64,000 nt of DNA from NCBI GenBank assembly GCA_963757125.1, contig CAVWQP010000004.1:372001-436000 (forward strand). The letters are read 5' to 3'. Positions 19,610 to 27,904 of this stretch are shown one piece after another. Source of the stretch: CAVVSD01 sp963757125. GTDB lineage: Bacteria; Actinomycetota; Thermoleophilia; Solirubrobacterales; Solirubrobacteraceae. The position numbers and the translations under genes were made by a program. Each line of letters opens with the position of its first letter. Position 1 is the stretch's first letter. A model generated the notes under the pieces. That model had not been told where the DNA came from, ran no database searches, and worked only from the letters and a program-made list of their open reading frames with translations.

Positions 19610-20488
19610 ATGCGAGATCAGGACCACGACATCGACCTCCGCGTCGGCCTCGTCGGCTCGGGCATCGACGAGTCGCTCAGCCCCGCGCTGCACGAGGAGG
19701 AGGCCCGCGCGCTCGGGATCCGCTGCACGTACGAGCTCTACGACCTCGACGCGCTCGACCTCGCTCCCGCCGACGTCGGCGCCGTGCTGGCGGAGCTGCG
19801 CGCCGACGGGCTTCGCGGCGTCAACGTCACGCATCCCTGCAAGCAGATCGTCGTCGAGCACCTCGACGAGCTGTCCCGCCAGGCGGCGGCCATGGGCGCG
19901 GTGAACACGGTCGTCTTCGAGGAGGGGCGGACCGTCGGGCACAACACCGACTGGCCCGGCTTCGCCGAGGGCTTCCGGCAGGGCATGCCGGACGCACCGG
20001 TCGACGAGGTCGTGCTCGTGGGTGCGGGCGGAGCCGGGACGGCGGTCGCCCACGCCTCCCTCGAGCTCGGAACCCGCGTCCTGCACGTCGTGGACGACGA
20101 CCGGGCGCGGGCCGAGGAGCTCGTGACGGCGCTCGGCCCCGCGGCGCGCGCGGCCGGCCCCGAGGACCTCCCGCGGCTGCTCGCCGGCGCCGACGGACTC
20201 GTGCACGCGACCCCCACGGGCATGGCGTCGCACCCCGGCGTCGCGATCGATCCGGAGCTGCTGCACCCGGGACTGTGGGTCGCCGAGGTCGTCTACCGCC
20301 CGCTCGTCACGCCCCTGCTCGAGCGAGCACGCGAGCGCGGATGCCGCACCCTCGACGGGGGGCGCATGGCGGTCTTCCAGGCGGCCTACGCGTTCGAGCT
20401 CTTCGCCGGGGTCCGCCCCGATCCGGACCGGATGCTCACGCACTTCGCGCAGCTGGCCGCGGAGGAGGGCGCGTGGACAAGGGCATAG
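19610..20488 (+). CDS. aroE: Shikimate/quinate dehydrogenase (catabolic, NAD-type)
   Basis: 292 aa. Substrate domain: SLSPALHEEEA, GVNVTHPCKQ (catalytic Lys) and NTDWPGF (catalytic Asp). Dinucleotide domain: VLVGAGGAGTAV, followed by VVDDDRARAE. The aspartates after strand 2 replace the Arg/Thr that bind NADP phosphate in biosynthetic AroE, so NAD use is expected, as in catabolic quinate/shikimate dehydrogenases such as QsuD. It overlaps the following dehydratase gene by 16 nt. Together they convert shikimate or quinate to dehydroshikimate/dehydroquinate and on to protocatechuate. Biosynthetic function is not excluded. Confidence 0.88.
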   Translation: MRDQDHDIDLRVGLVGSGIDESLSPALHEEEARALGIRCTYELYDLDALDLAPADVGAVLAELRADGLRGVNVTHPCKQIVVEHLDELSRQAAAMGAVNTVVFEEGRTVGHNTDWPGFAEGFRQGMPDAPVDEVVLVGAGGAGTAVAHASLELGTRVLHVVDDDRARAEELVTALGPAARAAGPEDLPRLLAGADGLVHATPTGMASHPGVAIDPELLHPGLWVAEVVYRPLVTPLLERARERGCRTLDGGRMAVFQAAYAFELFAGVRPDPDRMLTHFAQLAAEEGAWTRA

Positions 20489-22260
20489 CGACCGTCTGCC
20501 TGAGCGGGACGCTCGAGGAGAAGCTCATGGCCGCCGCCGACGCGGGCTTCGACGCCGTCGAGCTCTTCGAGCCGGATCTCATCGGCTCCCCGTCGTCACC
20601 CTCCGAGGTGCGCGAGCGGGCGGACGCGCTGGGCCTGCGGATCGCGCTGTACCAGCCGTTCCGGGACTTCGAGGCCGTCCCCGAGGCGCTGCTGCAGCGC
20701 AACCTGCGGCGCGCCGAGGCGAAGTTCGACGTCATGGAGGCCCTCGGCGCGGACACGATGCTCGTGCCTTCGACCGTGCATCCCGAGTCCATCGACGACG
20801 ACGCCCTCGCGGCCGAGCAGCTCCATGCGCTGGCCGAGCGCGCCGCCGACCGGGGCCTGCGCGTCGCGTACGAGGCGCTCGCCTGGGGCCGCCACGTGAG
20901 CGAGTACGAGCACGCGTGGCGGATCGTCGAGGCGGCAGGCCATCCGGCGCTCGGCGTCTGCCTTGACTCCTTCCACGTCCTCTCGCGCGGCAGCGACCCC
21001 GCGGGCATCCGCGCGATCCCCGCCGACAAGCTGTTCTTCCTGCAGCTCGCCGATGCGCCGCACGTGCACATGGACGTCCTGCAGTGGAGCCGCCACCTCC
21101 GCTGCTTCCCGGGTCAGGGCGCGTTCGATCTCACCGGATTCTGCCGTCACGTGCTCGCCGCCGGCTACGGCGGACCGCTGTCGCTCGAGGTCTTCAACGA
21201 CGTCTTCCGCCAGGCCGATCCCGGGCGCACCGCCGTCGACGCGATGCGGTCCCTGCTCGTCCTCGAGGACGGGCTCGGGCTCGGGTCGCTGCCCGCGGCT
21301 CCCGGTCTGCGCGGCTACGCGTTCGCCGAGCTGGCGGTCGGGCCCGGCTCCGCGGAGGACGCCGAGCGGATCCTCGGCGCCCTCGGCTTCCGCCACGTCG
21401 GCCCGCACCGGTCCAAGCCGGTGCAGCGCTGGGACAACGGCGCGGCCCGCGTCCTGCTCAACCACGGCGACGCGCACGACGAGGGCGTCGCGGCGCTCGC
21501 CGTCGAGAGCGCGGACGCGCACGACTCGGTACGGCGCGCGGAGGCCCTGCTCGCACCGGTCCTCGCGCGGCGGCGCAGCCCCGGCGAGGCCGACCTCGCG
21601 GCGGTCGCCGCCCCCGACGGGACGTCGGTGTTCTTCGCCGGCGACGACGGGGAGTGGCTCTCGGACTTCGTCGCGCTCGGCGGCGCCGGGCCGCCGGCGG
21701 TGTCGATGCTCGCGATCGACCACGTCGCCCTGTCGCAGCCGTTCGACGCCTTCGACGAGGCGGTGCTCTTCTACCGGACGCTGCTCGGCCTGGAGCCGGG
21801 GGCCAGCCAGGATCTCGCGGCGCCCGACGGCCTCGTGCGCAGCCGGGCGCTCGGCGACGACGCGGTCCGCCTGGCGCTCAACGTCCCCGTGCTGGGCGCG
21901 CAGGACGAACCGGCGCCGCAGCACGTCGCGTTCCTCTGCGACGACGTCCTCGCGGTGGCCAGGACGATGCGCGAGCACGGCAGCGATCCGCTGCCGATCC
22001 CCGACAACTACCACGACGACCTCGACGCGCGGCTCGACCTCGATCCCGGGCTCCTCGCGGAGCTCCGCGAGCTGCACGTCCTGTTCGACCGCGACGCGCG
22101 CGGCGGGACGTTCCTGCACTGCTACACGCAGGCGGTCGGGCGGGTGTTCTTCGAGGTCGTCGAACGCCGCGGCGGCTACGACGGCTACGGCGCCGCCGAT
22201 GCCCCGGTCCGCATGGCCGCACAACGTCGCGCGGCGTCCCCGCAGCTGCACCGCGCCTGA
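20473..22260 (+). CDS. 3-dehydroshikimate dehydratase fused to HPPD-like VOC domain
   Basis: 595 aa from GTG 20473. Residues 1-280 are a xylose-isomerase-like TIM barrel (ATVCLSGTLEEKLMAAADAG) with metal ligands Glu134 (AYEALAWGR), Asp165 and His168 (CLDSFHVLS), Gln191 (FFLQLADAP) and Glu239 (LSLEVFND), the pattern of QsuB/QuiC1-type dehydratases. Residues 300-590 form vicinal-oxygen-chelate modules like 4-hydroxyphenylpyruvate dioxygenase (HVALSQPFDAFDEAVLFYR, QHVAFLCDD, VGRVFFEVVERRGGYDGYG). It converts 3-dehydroshikimate to protocatechuate. The C-terminal domain is known in QsuB-type fusions and its role is not settled. It is translationally coupled to aroE. Confidence 0.9.
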   Translation: MDKGIATVCLSGTLEEKLMAAADAGFDAVELFEPDLIGSPSSPSEVRERADALGLRIALYQPFRDFEAVPEALLQRNLRRAEAKFDVMEALGADTMLVPSTVHPESIDDDALAAEQLHALAERAADRGLRVAYEALAWGRHVSEYEHAWRIVEAAGHPALGVCLDSFHVLSRGSDPAGIRAIPADKLFFLQLADAPHVHMDVLQWSRHLRCFPGQGAFDLTGFCRHVLAAGYGGPLSLEVFNDVFRQADPGRTAVDAMRSLLVLEDGLGLGSLPAAPGLRGYAFAELAVGPGSAEDAERILGALGFRHVGPHRSKPVQRWDNGAARVLLNHGDAHDEGVAALAVESADAHDSVRRAEALLAPVLARRRSPGEADLAAVAAPDGTSVFFAGDDGEWLSDFVALGGAGPPAVSMLAIDHVALSQPFDAFDEAVLFYRTLLGLEPGASQDLAAPDGLVRSRALGDDAVRLALNVPVLGAQDEPAPQHVAFLCDDVLAVARTMREHGSDPLPIPDNYHDDLDARLDLDPGLLAELRELHVLFDRDARGGTFLHCYTQAVGRVFFEVVERRGGYDGYGAADAPVRMAAQRRAASPQLHRA

Positions 22261-22262
22261 CC

Positions 22263-22268
22263 TAGACT
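22263..22268 (+). promoter_or_regulatory. Putative -10 box TAGACT
   Basis: TAGACT just after the dehydratase stop, 28 nt before GTG 22297, would give a leader of about 20 nt that includes the AGGGGG ribosome site. It suggests the hydrolase has its own promoter. Confidence 0.35.
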
Positions 22269-22296
22269 CGGCCGCTCCTACGACCAGGGGGCGCGT

Positions 22297-23304
22297 GTGG
22301 CGGTCAACCAGATCTTCGAGCTCGGCGACTTCCAGCTGCAGAAGGGCTCGGTGCTCCCCGACGCGAAGCTCGGCTACCTGACGCTCGGGGAGCTGAACGA
22401 GGCCCGCGACAACGTCATCGTGTCGCCGACCTGGTTCACGGCGCAGCCCGCGGACGTCGCGTTCTGGCTCACCGGGCCCGGTCGCGCACTGGACCCGTCG
22501 AAGTACTTCATCGTCATCCCCAACCACTTCGGGGCCGCCGTCTCGTCCTCGCCGAGCAACACGCCGCCGCCGTTCGAGCGGACCCGCTTCCCGCGGACGA
22601 CGGGCTACGACAACGTCGTCGCCCAGCAGCGCCTGCTGACCGAGGTGCTCGGCATCGAGCGGATCAAGCTCGTCGCCGGCTGGTCCATGGGCGCCTGCCA
22701 GGCCTACGCGTGGGCCGCGCTGTTCCCCGACATGGTCGAGGCACTCGGCCCGATCAACGGCAGCGCGCGGACCGCGAACTTCAACAAGGTCTTCATCCGC
22801 GGCAACATGCGCGCGATCGAGAACGACGCCGCCTGGGCCGAGGGCTTCTACGACCGTCCCCCGATCGCCGGGATCAAGGCGATGGCCGCGATCTACGCCG
22901 GCTGGGCGTTCTCCGAGCCCTTCTACCGCAAGGAGCTCTTCCGGTTCTTCGGGGCGTCCAGCAGCGACGAGTTCATCGAGATCTTCTGGGACGCGTTCTA
23001 CATCAAGAACGACGCGAACGACCTGCTCTCGCAGTTCAGGACCTGGTTCCACAACGACCTCGGCGACCACCCGAACTTCGGCGGCGACTTCGACGCGGCC
23101 CTGGGGGCGATCACCGCGAGGACGATCATCATCCAGGCCGAGACCGACCGCTACTTCCCGCCGGTCGACTCCGACTACGAGGCGTCGAAGATCCCGAACG
23201 CCCGGGTGCAGCGGATCGACACCGACTGGGGCCACATGGCGCCGTTCAACCCGGACGACCAGGTCGTGATCGACGCGGCGCTGCGGGACCTGCTGGGCGA
23301 GTAG
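22297..23304 (+). CDS. Alpha/beta hydrolase, homoserine O-acetyltransferase-like
   Basis: 335 aa. The fold is that of MetX-like alpha/beta hydrolases: an N-terminal DAKLGYLTLGELNEARDNV, oxyanion region, nucleophile elbow AGWSMGACQAYAWA, acid in AETDRYFPPVDS and histidine in DWGHMAPFNPDD. True homoserine acetyltransferases carry additional lid residues, and the loop SPSNTPPPFERTRFP fits this broader group. The GTG start has AGGGGG upstream. It lies 36 nt after the dehydratase gene and might act on quinate esters, but that is only positional inference. Confidence 0.8.
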   Translation: MAVNQIFELGDFQLQKGSVLPDAKLGYLTLGELNEARDNVIVSPTWFTAQPADVAFWLTGPGRALDPSKYFIVIPNHFGAAVSSSPSNTPPPFERTRFPRTTGYDNVVAQQRLLTEVLGIERIKLVAGWSMGACQAYAWAALFPDMVEALGPINGSARTANFNKVFIRGNMRAIENDAAWAEGFYDRPPIAGIKAMAAIYAGWAFSEPFYRKELFRFFGASSSDEFIEIFWDAFYIKNDANDLLSQFRTWFHNDLGDHPNFGGDFDAALGAITARTIIIQAETDRYFPPVDSDYEASKIPNARVQRIDTDWGHMAPFNPDDQVVIDAALRDLLGE

Positions 23305-23348
23305 AGAATCATCCGGTCGGGAGGATGCGGCTCGCGGCGCGCGCTCCG

Positions 23349-23354
23349 TAGCGT
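23349..23354 (+). promoter_or_regulatory. Putative -10 box TAGCGT
   Basis: Ends 6 nt before ATG 23361; no Shine-Dalgarno is present between, as expected for a leaderless mRNA. Confidence 0.45.
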
Positions 23355-23360
23355 GCGCCC

Positions 23361-23903
23361 ATGAGCCTCGACCTCGCTCTGATGATCTTCGACCACGTCG
23401 AGGGCGCCGAACGCGCGTACTCCGACGTCATCGGCGCCTCGCGCGACGCGCCCTGGGTCCACGAGATCGCGTTCGTCGAGCACCACCGGCACGACCGGAT
23501 CGTGGTGCGCGGCACGTTCGCCGGGCGCTACGTCGACCTGGACGACCAGGGCGACGTCATCGGGAAGCGGACCACGGAGGGCGCGCTCACCGGCGCCGTG
23601 GCGGGGGCGTTCTTCGGCCCGCCCGGCTTCGCCGCCGGGCTCGTGGTCGGCGGCATCGCGGGCGGGGTGAGCGAGGCCGACCACGCCCCGCACCTGCACG
23701 ACACGCTCGTCGACGACGTCCGCGCGGAGGTCCCCGAGAAGTCGTCGGCCGTGCTGCTGCTCGCCAGCCCGGAGCACGTCGATGCGATGGTCGACGCGTT
23801 CGACGGCGGCGACGGGCGCCTCGTGCGCCATCACCTGTCGCCCGAGGAGGCCCAGGCGCTGGAGAGCGCCGTCGCGGGACGACCTCCTGCGGCCGCCTCG
23901 TAG
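23361..23903 (+). CDS. DUF1269-like protein with glycine-zipper segment
   Basis: 180 aa. The N-terminal half resembles DUF1269 proteins (LALMIFDHVEGAERAYSDV). A Gly/Ala-rich hydrophobic stretch follows (GALTGAVAGAFFGPPGFAAG LVVGGIAGG, residues about 73-102), probably a glycine zipper that could insert in or pack on membrane. The last part SSAVLLLASPEHVDAMVDAF is again ferredoxin-like. Function is unknown in the family. The ATG lies 6 nt after TAGCGT. Confidence 0.7.
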   Translation: MSLDLALMIFDHVEGAERAYSDVIGASRDAPWVHEIAFVEHHRHDRIVVRGTFAGRYVDLDDQGDVIGKRTTEGALTGAVAGAFFGPPGFAAGLVVGGIAGGVSEADHAPHLHDTLVDDVRAEVPEKSSAVLLLASPEHVDAMVDAFDGGDGRLVRHHLSPEEAQALESAVAGRPPAAAS

Positions 23904-23917
23904 GGGCCGTCACCAGC

Positions 23918-24006
23918 GGAGAGGGAGGGATTCGAACCCTCGGACGAGGAGTAACCCCGTCACGCGATTTCCAGTCGCGCCCGTTCAGCCGCTCCGGCAC
24001 CTCTCC
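23918..24006 (-). tRNA. tRNA-Ser (anticodon GGA)
   Basis: 89 nt on the minus strand. GGAGAGG/CCTCTCC acceptor arms pair fully, the T arm is GAGGG-TTCGAAT-CCCTC, the anticodon stem CGCGA/TCGCG presents CT-GGA-AA, and a long variable arm typical of tRNA-Ser is present. CCA is not encoded. It lies between the DUF1269-like gene and the aminopeptidase gene. Confidence 0.95.
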
Positions 24007-24031
24007 GGGTCGCCGGGCAGGCTAGCGGGAG

Positions 24032-25228
24032 TCAGATCTGCCAGGCGCCGCCGACGAGCACCGGGACCTCGGTGCCGTCCGCTTCGATGCCCGCGACGTC
24101 GACGTCCGGGCCGCCGATCATGAAGTCGATGTGCACGGCGGACTCGTTGATGTTGCCGAGGTCCGGCTCGCCCACCGTGAACGCGTACGCCGAGCCGAGC
24201 GCGATGTGCGAGGCGGCGTTCTCGTCGAGCAGCGTGTCGTAGAAGACCGTGCCGAGCGGGCCGATCCGGCCCTCGCCGTCGACGAGCGCGACCTCGCCGA
24301 GACGCGACGCGCCGGGGTCGCGCTCGGAGTACCGGCGCAGGACGCCCTCGTTCTCGTCCGCGTCGATCTCGACCGCCCTGCCGCCCTCGAAGCGCACGCG
24401 CAGGCCGCGCACGATCGTCCCGCCGACCACGAGCGGCTTCGTCGACGCGACGAAGCCGTCGACGCGCTGCGGGTCGGGCGCCGTGAAGACCTCCTCGGTC
24501 GGGAGGTTCGGCATGTGCTCGATGCCATCCGCGGTCGAGAAGCGCGCCGCCATCCAGCTCGACGTCGGCAGCAGCCCGACGCGCAGGTCGGTCCCGGGGC
24601 CGGTGAAGTGCAGGGCGTCGAAGCGCCGGGACGTGAGCCGCTCGGCCGCGCCGACGAGCGTGTCGGCCCGCTCGCGCCACCTGGCGACCGGGTCCTCGTC
24701 GTCGAGCCGCAGGACGTGGAGGATCTCCTGCCACAGGCGCTCGATCGCCTCGGCCTCCCCCAGGTCCGGGAAGACGAGCTGCGCCCAGGCGGGCGTCGGG
24801 CACGGGACCGCGGTCCAGTTCGTCGTGCGATCGTTGACGACCTTCGCCGCCTCCTTGAGGAACGGCAGCTGGTCGCGGCCGGCGCGCGCCGGATCCAGGT
24901 CGTTGAGCAGCCCCGGCGCGACCGGGCCGGTCAGCCCGATGCGCGCCGCGCGCGCGTCGCCGAGCGCCAGGAGCCGCTCGCCGTACCAGGGCGGCACGTA
25001 GTCCAGCGTCTCCTCCTCGGCGTGGAGGATCCGGGCGCGCTTGATGTGCAGGTCGAAGGACGCGACGTCGACGAACCGCGCGCCGGCCTTGTAGGCGTGG
25101 ACCGCGAGGGCGCGGGTCAGCTCCTCCTTGCCCGGCTCGGTGCCGATGGAGACGATCTGCCCGCGCTGCACGTTGGCGCCGAAGCGGACGGCGAGCTCGG
25201 CGAGTCGGTCGATGGCCTCCGCGCTCAT
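24032..25228 (-). CDS. M29 family aminopeptidase
   Basis: 398-aa metallo-aminopeptidase of the thermophilic (AmpS/AmpT) type, which removes N-terminal residues with two metal ions. The N-terminal domain runs IDRLAELAVRFGANVQRGQI. The metal site is visible in the C-terminal half: Glu in DADENEGVLRRY, Glu in RLGEVALVD, His/Tyr in NAASHIALGSAY and His-x-Asp in SAVHIDFMIGG. ATG 25228 overlaps the stop of the small upstream gene (ATGA) and has AGGAAGG 5 nt upstream. It is a soluble cytoplasmic enzyme. Confidence 0.9.
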   Translation of the reverse strand: MSAEAIDRLAELAVRFGANVQRGQIVSIGTEPGKEELTRALAVHAYKAGARFVDVASFDLHIKRARILHAEEETLDYVPPWYGERLLALGDARAARIGLTGPVAPGLLNDLDPARAGRDQLPFLKEAAKVVNDRTTNWTAVPCPTPAWAQLVFPDLGEAEAIERLWQEILHVLRLDDEDPVARWRERADTLVGAAERLTSRRFDALHFTGPGTDLRVGLLPTSSWMAARFSTADGIEHMPNLPTEEVFTAPDPQRVDGFVASTKPLVVGGTIVRGLRVRFEGGRAVEIDADENEGVLRRYSERDPGASRLGEVALVDGEGRIGPLGTVFYDTLLDENAASHIALGSAYAFTVGEPDLGNINESAVHIDFMIGGPDVDVAGIEADGTEVPVLVGGAWQI

Positions 25229-25419
25229 GACCCTTCCTCCTCCTCGGATGCCTCTCGCTCGCGCAGCTTCTCCGTGAGGTACGCGGCCTTGTCGGCGCGG
25301 CGCTCCGCGGCGTGCTCCTCGGCGGGCTCGGTGGCCTGCTCGGCGAGACGGCGCTCGCGGCGCTCGCGCTCGGCCTCCTCGGCCAGGAGGCGCTCGGTCT
25401 CGGTGGGCTCTGTCGCCAT
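25225..25419 (-). CDS. Small charged coiled-coil protein
   Basis: 64 aa, almost entirely Glu, Arg, Ala and Lys (ERLLAEEAERERRERRLAEQ, then EKLREREASEEEEGS). It would form one long amphipathic helix or coiled coil. The stop overlaps the aminopeptidase start by 4 nt, which supports that it is translated. Function unknown; low complexity makes homology unreliable. Confidence 0.6.
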   Translation of the reverse strand: MATEPTETERLLAEEAERERRERRLAEQATEPAEEHAAERRADKAAYLTEKLREREASEEEEGS

Positions 25420-25530
25420 CCAGCCGCAACCCTATCGCCCGAATCCGAGTGCGTCCCCGCCGGGTGAGCCTGGACGGATCGCCCGTTGCGCAGGGGCCCT
25501 CGGACTGGTCATGTAGTGGCGCACCAGGTC

Positions 25531-26526
25531 ATGGACGACCACCTTCCAGGGACACCCACACGCGGTATCGACCGCCGCACGCTGCTGCGGGGCGCCGCCA
25601 TGCTCGGTGCTGCCGCCTGGGTCGCCGGCTGCGGCGGCTCGGAGGGCGCCGCGGTGCGCGTCTCACGGGGCGCGCCGCAGGCGTTCGAGCTCGGTCGCTG
25701 GCGTTCACGCGCCAGGTTGACCAGCAGCCGGGTGGAGGCAGCCGTTGTCGCGCACGGCGATCGGATCCACGTCCTGGGCGGCGCCACGGCGGAGACCGGC
25801 GCCGTCGCGCGACACGAGGCCTACCTCCCCGGCGACGACGGCTGGCGCGTGCTCGCCCCGCTCCCGGGGCCCGTCGCCGGCGCCGGCGCCGCGACCGGCC
25901 AGGGCAGGATCTACGTCGCGGGCGGCATCGACGAGGCCGGCCGCCCGCTGGGCGAGGCTCACGCCTACGACTCCCGCACGAACGCTTGGACCGCGCTGCC
26001 GCCGCTGCCGCGCGCGGCCGCCGCGCCGTCGCTCGTCGTCGTCGAGGACCTGCTCGTCGCGCTCTCCGGCCGCCGCGTCTGGGTGCTGAGCACCGGCGAC
26101 CTCGGCGCCGCCGCGTGGATGGAGGGCGCGCGCGCCCCGGTCCCGCGCAGCCGCCCCGCGGCCGTGGCGATGGCGAACGTCGTCCACGTCATCGGCGGCC
26201 GCGAGGGCCGCGAGCCCTCCAACCGCCACGACGTCTACAACCCGTGGGGCGACGAGTGGTTCGACGTCGCCCCGCTCCCGACCGCGCGCAGCTCCGCCGC
26301 CGCGGCGGTGCTCGGTGGGCAGGCGCTCGTCGCCGGCGGGGTCGGCTGGGACGGCGTCAGCCGCCGGGCGGAGGCCTACGACCGGCGGACGGACATGTGG
26401 ACGTCGCTCGCCCCGCTGCCGACGCCGCGTCGCGGCGCGGGCGCCGCGGTGCTCGGGCGGACCCTGCACGTCGCGGGCGGCGGCGGGCGCATGCCCGGCA
26501 CCCGCCACGACGTCTTCACCCAGTAG
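25531..26526 (+). CDS. Kelch-repeat Tat lipoprotein
   Basis: 331 aa from ATG 25531. The N-terminus has a twin-arginine signal (DRRTLLRGAAMLGAAAW) that ends in a lipobox, VAGC, so export folded by Tat and lipid anchoring on Cys are expected. The mature part is a beta-propeller of about six kelch repeats with the diagnostic Gly-Gly pairs (IHVLGGAT, IYVAGGI, VHVIGGR, ALVAGGV, LHVAGGG) and W/Y positions. Such propellers bind other proteins or carbohydrates at the cell surface. The in-frame GTG 25516 is an alternative start. A double-hairpin element begins 2 nt after the stop. Confidence 0.82.
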   Translation: MDDHLPGTPTRGIDRRTLLRGAAMLGAAAWVAGCGGSEGAAVRVSRGAPQAFELGRWRSRARLTSSRVEAAVVAHGDRIHVLGGATAETGAVARHEAYLPGDDGWRVLAPLPGPVAGAGAATGQGRIYVAGGIDEAGRPLGEAHAYDSRTNAWTALPPLPRAAAAPSLVVVEDLLVALSGRRVWVLSTGDLGAAAWMEGARAPVPRSRPAAVAMANVVHVIGGREGREPSNRHDVYNPWGDEWFDVAPLPTARSSAAAAVLGGQALVAGGVGWDGVSRRAEAYDRRTDMWTSLAPLPTPRRGAGAAVLGRTLHVAGGGGRMPGTRHDVFTQ

Positions 26527-26527
26527 G

Positions 26528-26577
26528 GCAACGACTTCGTCGTTGCTTGCAGTTGCGTCGCAGGGCGACGCAACTGC
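26528..26577. terminator. Double-hairpin element, copy 1
   Basis: Two perfect inverted repeats separated by TT. The first has 8-bp arms GCAACGAC/GTCGTTGC around a TTC loop (26528-26546). The second has 13-bp arms GCAGTTGCGTCGC/GCGACGCAACTGC around AGG (26549-26577). It lies between the convergent kelch and MFS genes, so it can terminate both. Copy 2 at 56617-56666 has the same geometry with compensatory base changes. No U-tract follows. Confidence 0.8.
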
Positions 26578-26590
26578 GGGTCGGGGCGGG

Positions 26591-27904
26591 TCAGGCCGTT
26601 GCGGGCAGGGGCATCGTCGCGACGAGCTCGTGCTCGCGCGGCGGCGCCCCCTCCTTCGCCCGCATCCCGGGCAGCAGGAGCGCGCCGAAGGTGATGATCC
26701 CGCCGACGACGGCCGCGCCGACGAGCGTCGCGCGCACGCCGATCGCATCGCTCACGGGACCGGTCAGCGCGAACGACACGGGCAGCAGACCGATCGAGAT
26801 GAGCCAGTCCAGGCTCGAGACGCGGCCGAGCAGCGCGCTCGGGACGTGGCGCTGCTTCGCCGTCGCCCACACGATCGTCCCCGCCGTCTCCAGCGCGTTG
26901 AACAGGAGGCTGGCGAGCATGAGCTGCCACACCGAGGACGCCAGGCCGTAGCCCGCGATCGCGAGCGTGGCCAGCGTCCACGTCACGTACATGAACGTGA
27001 TGTCGCGCCGCGGCAGCCCGTGCTGGCCCATGAGGACCGCGATGCCGACCGAGCCGATGCCGCCGGCCGCGAAGACGACGCCCAGATCCGCCGCGGAGCC
27101 CCCGAGGTCGTTCTTCACGACGAACGGCAGGAGCACCTCGGCCGGCCCCATGAACAGCAGGTAGGTGACCGCGGCGGCGGCGAACGTCGCCCACAGCCAC
27201 GTGTGGCGGCGGACGTAGCCCATGCCGGTGCGCAGGTCGCCTGTGAACGAGCCGGTGCGGGTCACGTGCTTGGGTCGCTTCGCCATCGCGAGCACCGCGC
27301 CCGCCGAGGCGAGGAAGGAGAGCGCGTCCAGCGTGAAGGCCACGCCGGTGCCCGCGACTGCGATGAGCACGCCGCCGACCGCCGGGCCGACGAGCCGCAG
27401 CGCGATCGGCCGCACGAGGTGGTCGAGCGCGTTGGCCTGGGCCAGCTCGTCGGCCGGCAGGACCTCTGGCGTGATCGCGTCGAAGGCGGGGCCGAAGAAC
27501 GCGCCGCCCGCGCCGTAGACGGCGACGAGCACGATCATGTGCCACAGCTCGAGCATGCCGGTGAGCGCGAGCGCCGCCATGACCCCGACGGCGAGGCCGC
27601 GCGCGAGGTCCGCGAAGAGCATGAGGCGGCGCCGGTCGAGCCGGTCGCTGAGCACCCCGCCGAGCAGGAGGAACGCGATCGTGGGGATCGTCATCGCGAT
27701 CCCGACCATCGAGAGCGCCGCCGGCGCGTTGGACAGCGCGTAGACCTGCCAGGCCATCGCGACCATGAACACGCCGTCGCCCATGAGCGAGACGCACATC
27801 CCGCTCCAGAGCAGCCGGAAGTCGCGGTGGCGCAGGGGCGAGAAGAGCCGCACCCGGCTCAGCCCGCCGGGGCGGTCGGACCCCTCGTAGCTGCTATGCA
27901 GCAT
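26591..27904 (-). CDS. MFS transporter, EntS/MFS_3-like exporter
   Basis: 437-aa 12-helix permease. It starts RLFSPLRHRDFRLLWSGMCV, typical of the MFS_3 exporter group, with the A-motif LLGGVLSDRLDRRRLML between helices 2 and 3 and PIALRLVGPAVGGVLIAVAG in helix 5. Relatives export siderophores, macrolides or other hydrophobic small molecules. Its start overlaps the end of the GGDEF-EAL gene by 11 nt, so it is the last gene of a three-gene operon with the alpha-oxoamine synthase and may export that enzyme's product. The cargo is inferred, not shown. Confidence 0.85.
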   Translation of the reverse strand: MLHSSYEGSDRPGGLSRVRLFSPLRHRDFRLLWSGMCVSLMGDGVFMVAMAWQVYALSNAPAALSMVGIAMTIPTIAFLLLGGVLSDRLDRRRLMLFADLARGLAVGVMAALALTGMLELWHMIVLVAVYGAGGAFFGPAFDAITPEVLPADELAQANALDHLVRPIALRLVGPAVGGVLIAVAGTGVAFTLDALSFLASAGAVLAMAKRPKHVTRTGSFTGDLRTGMGYVRRHTWLWATFAAAAVTYLLFMGPAEVLLPFVVKNDLGGSAADLGVVFAAGGIGSVGIAVLMGQHGLPRRDITFMYVTWTLATLAIAGYGLASSVWQLMLASLLFNALETAGTIVWATAKQRHVPSALLGRVSSLDWLISIGLLPVSFALTGPVSDAIGVRATLVGAAVVGGIITFGALLLPGMRAKEGAPPREHELVATMPLPATA

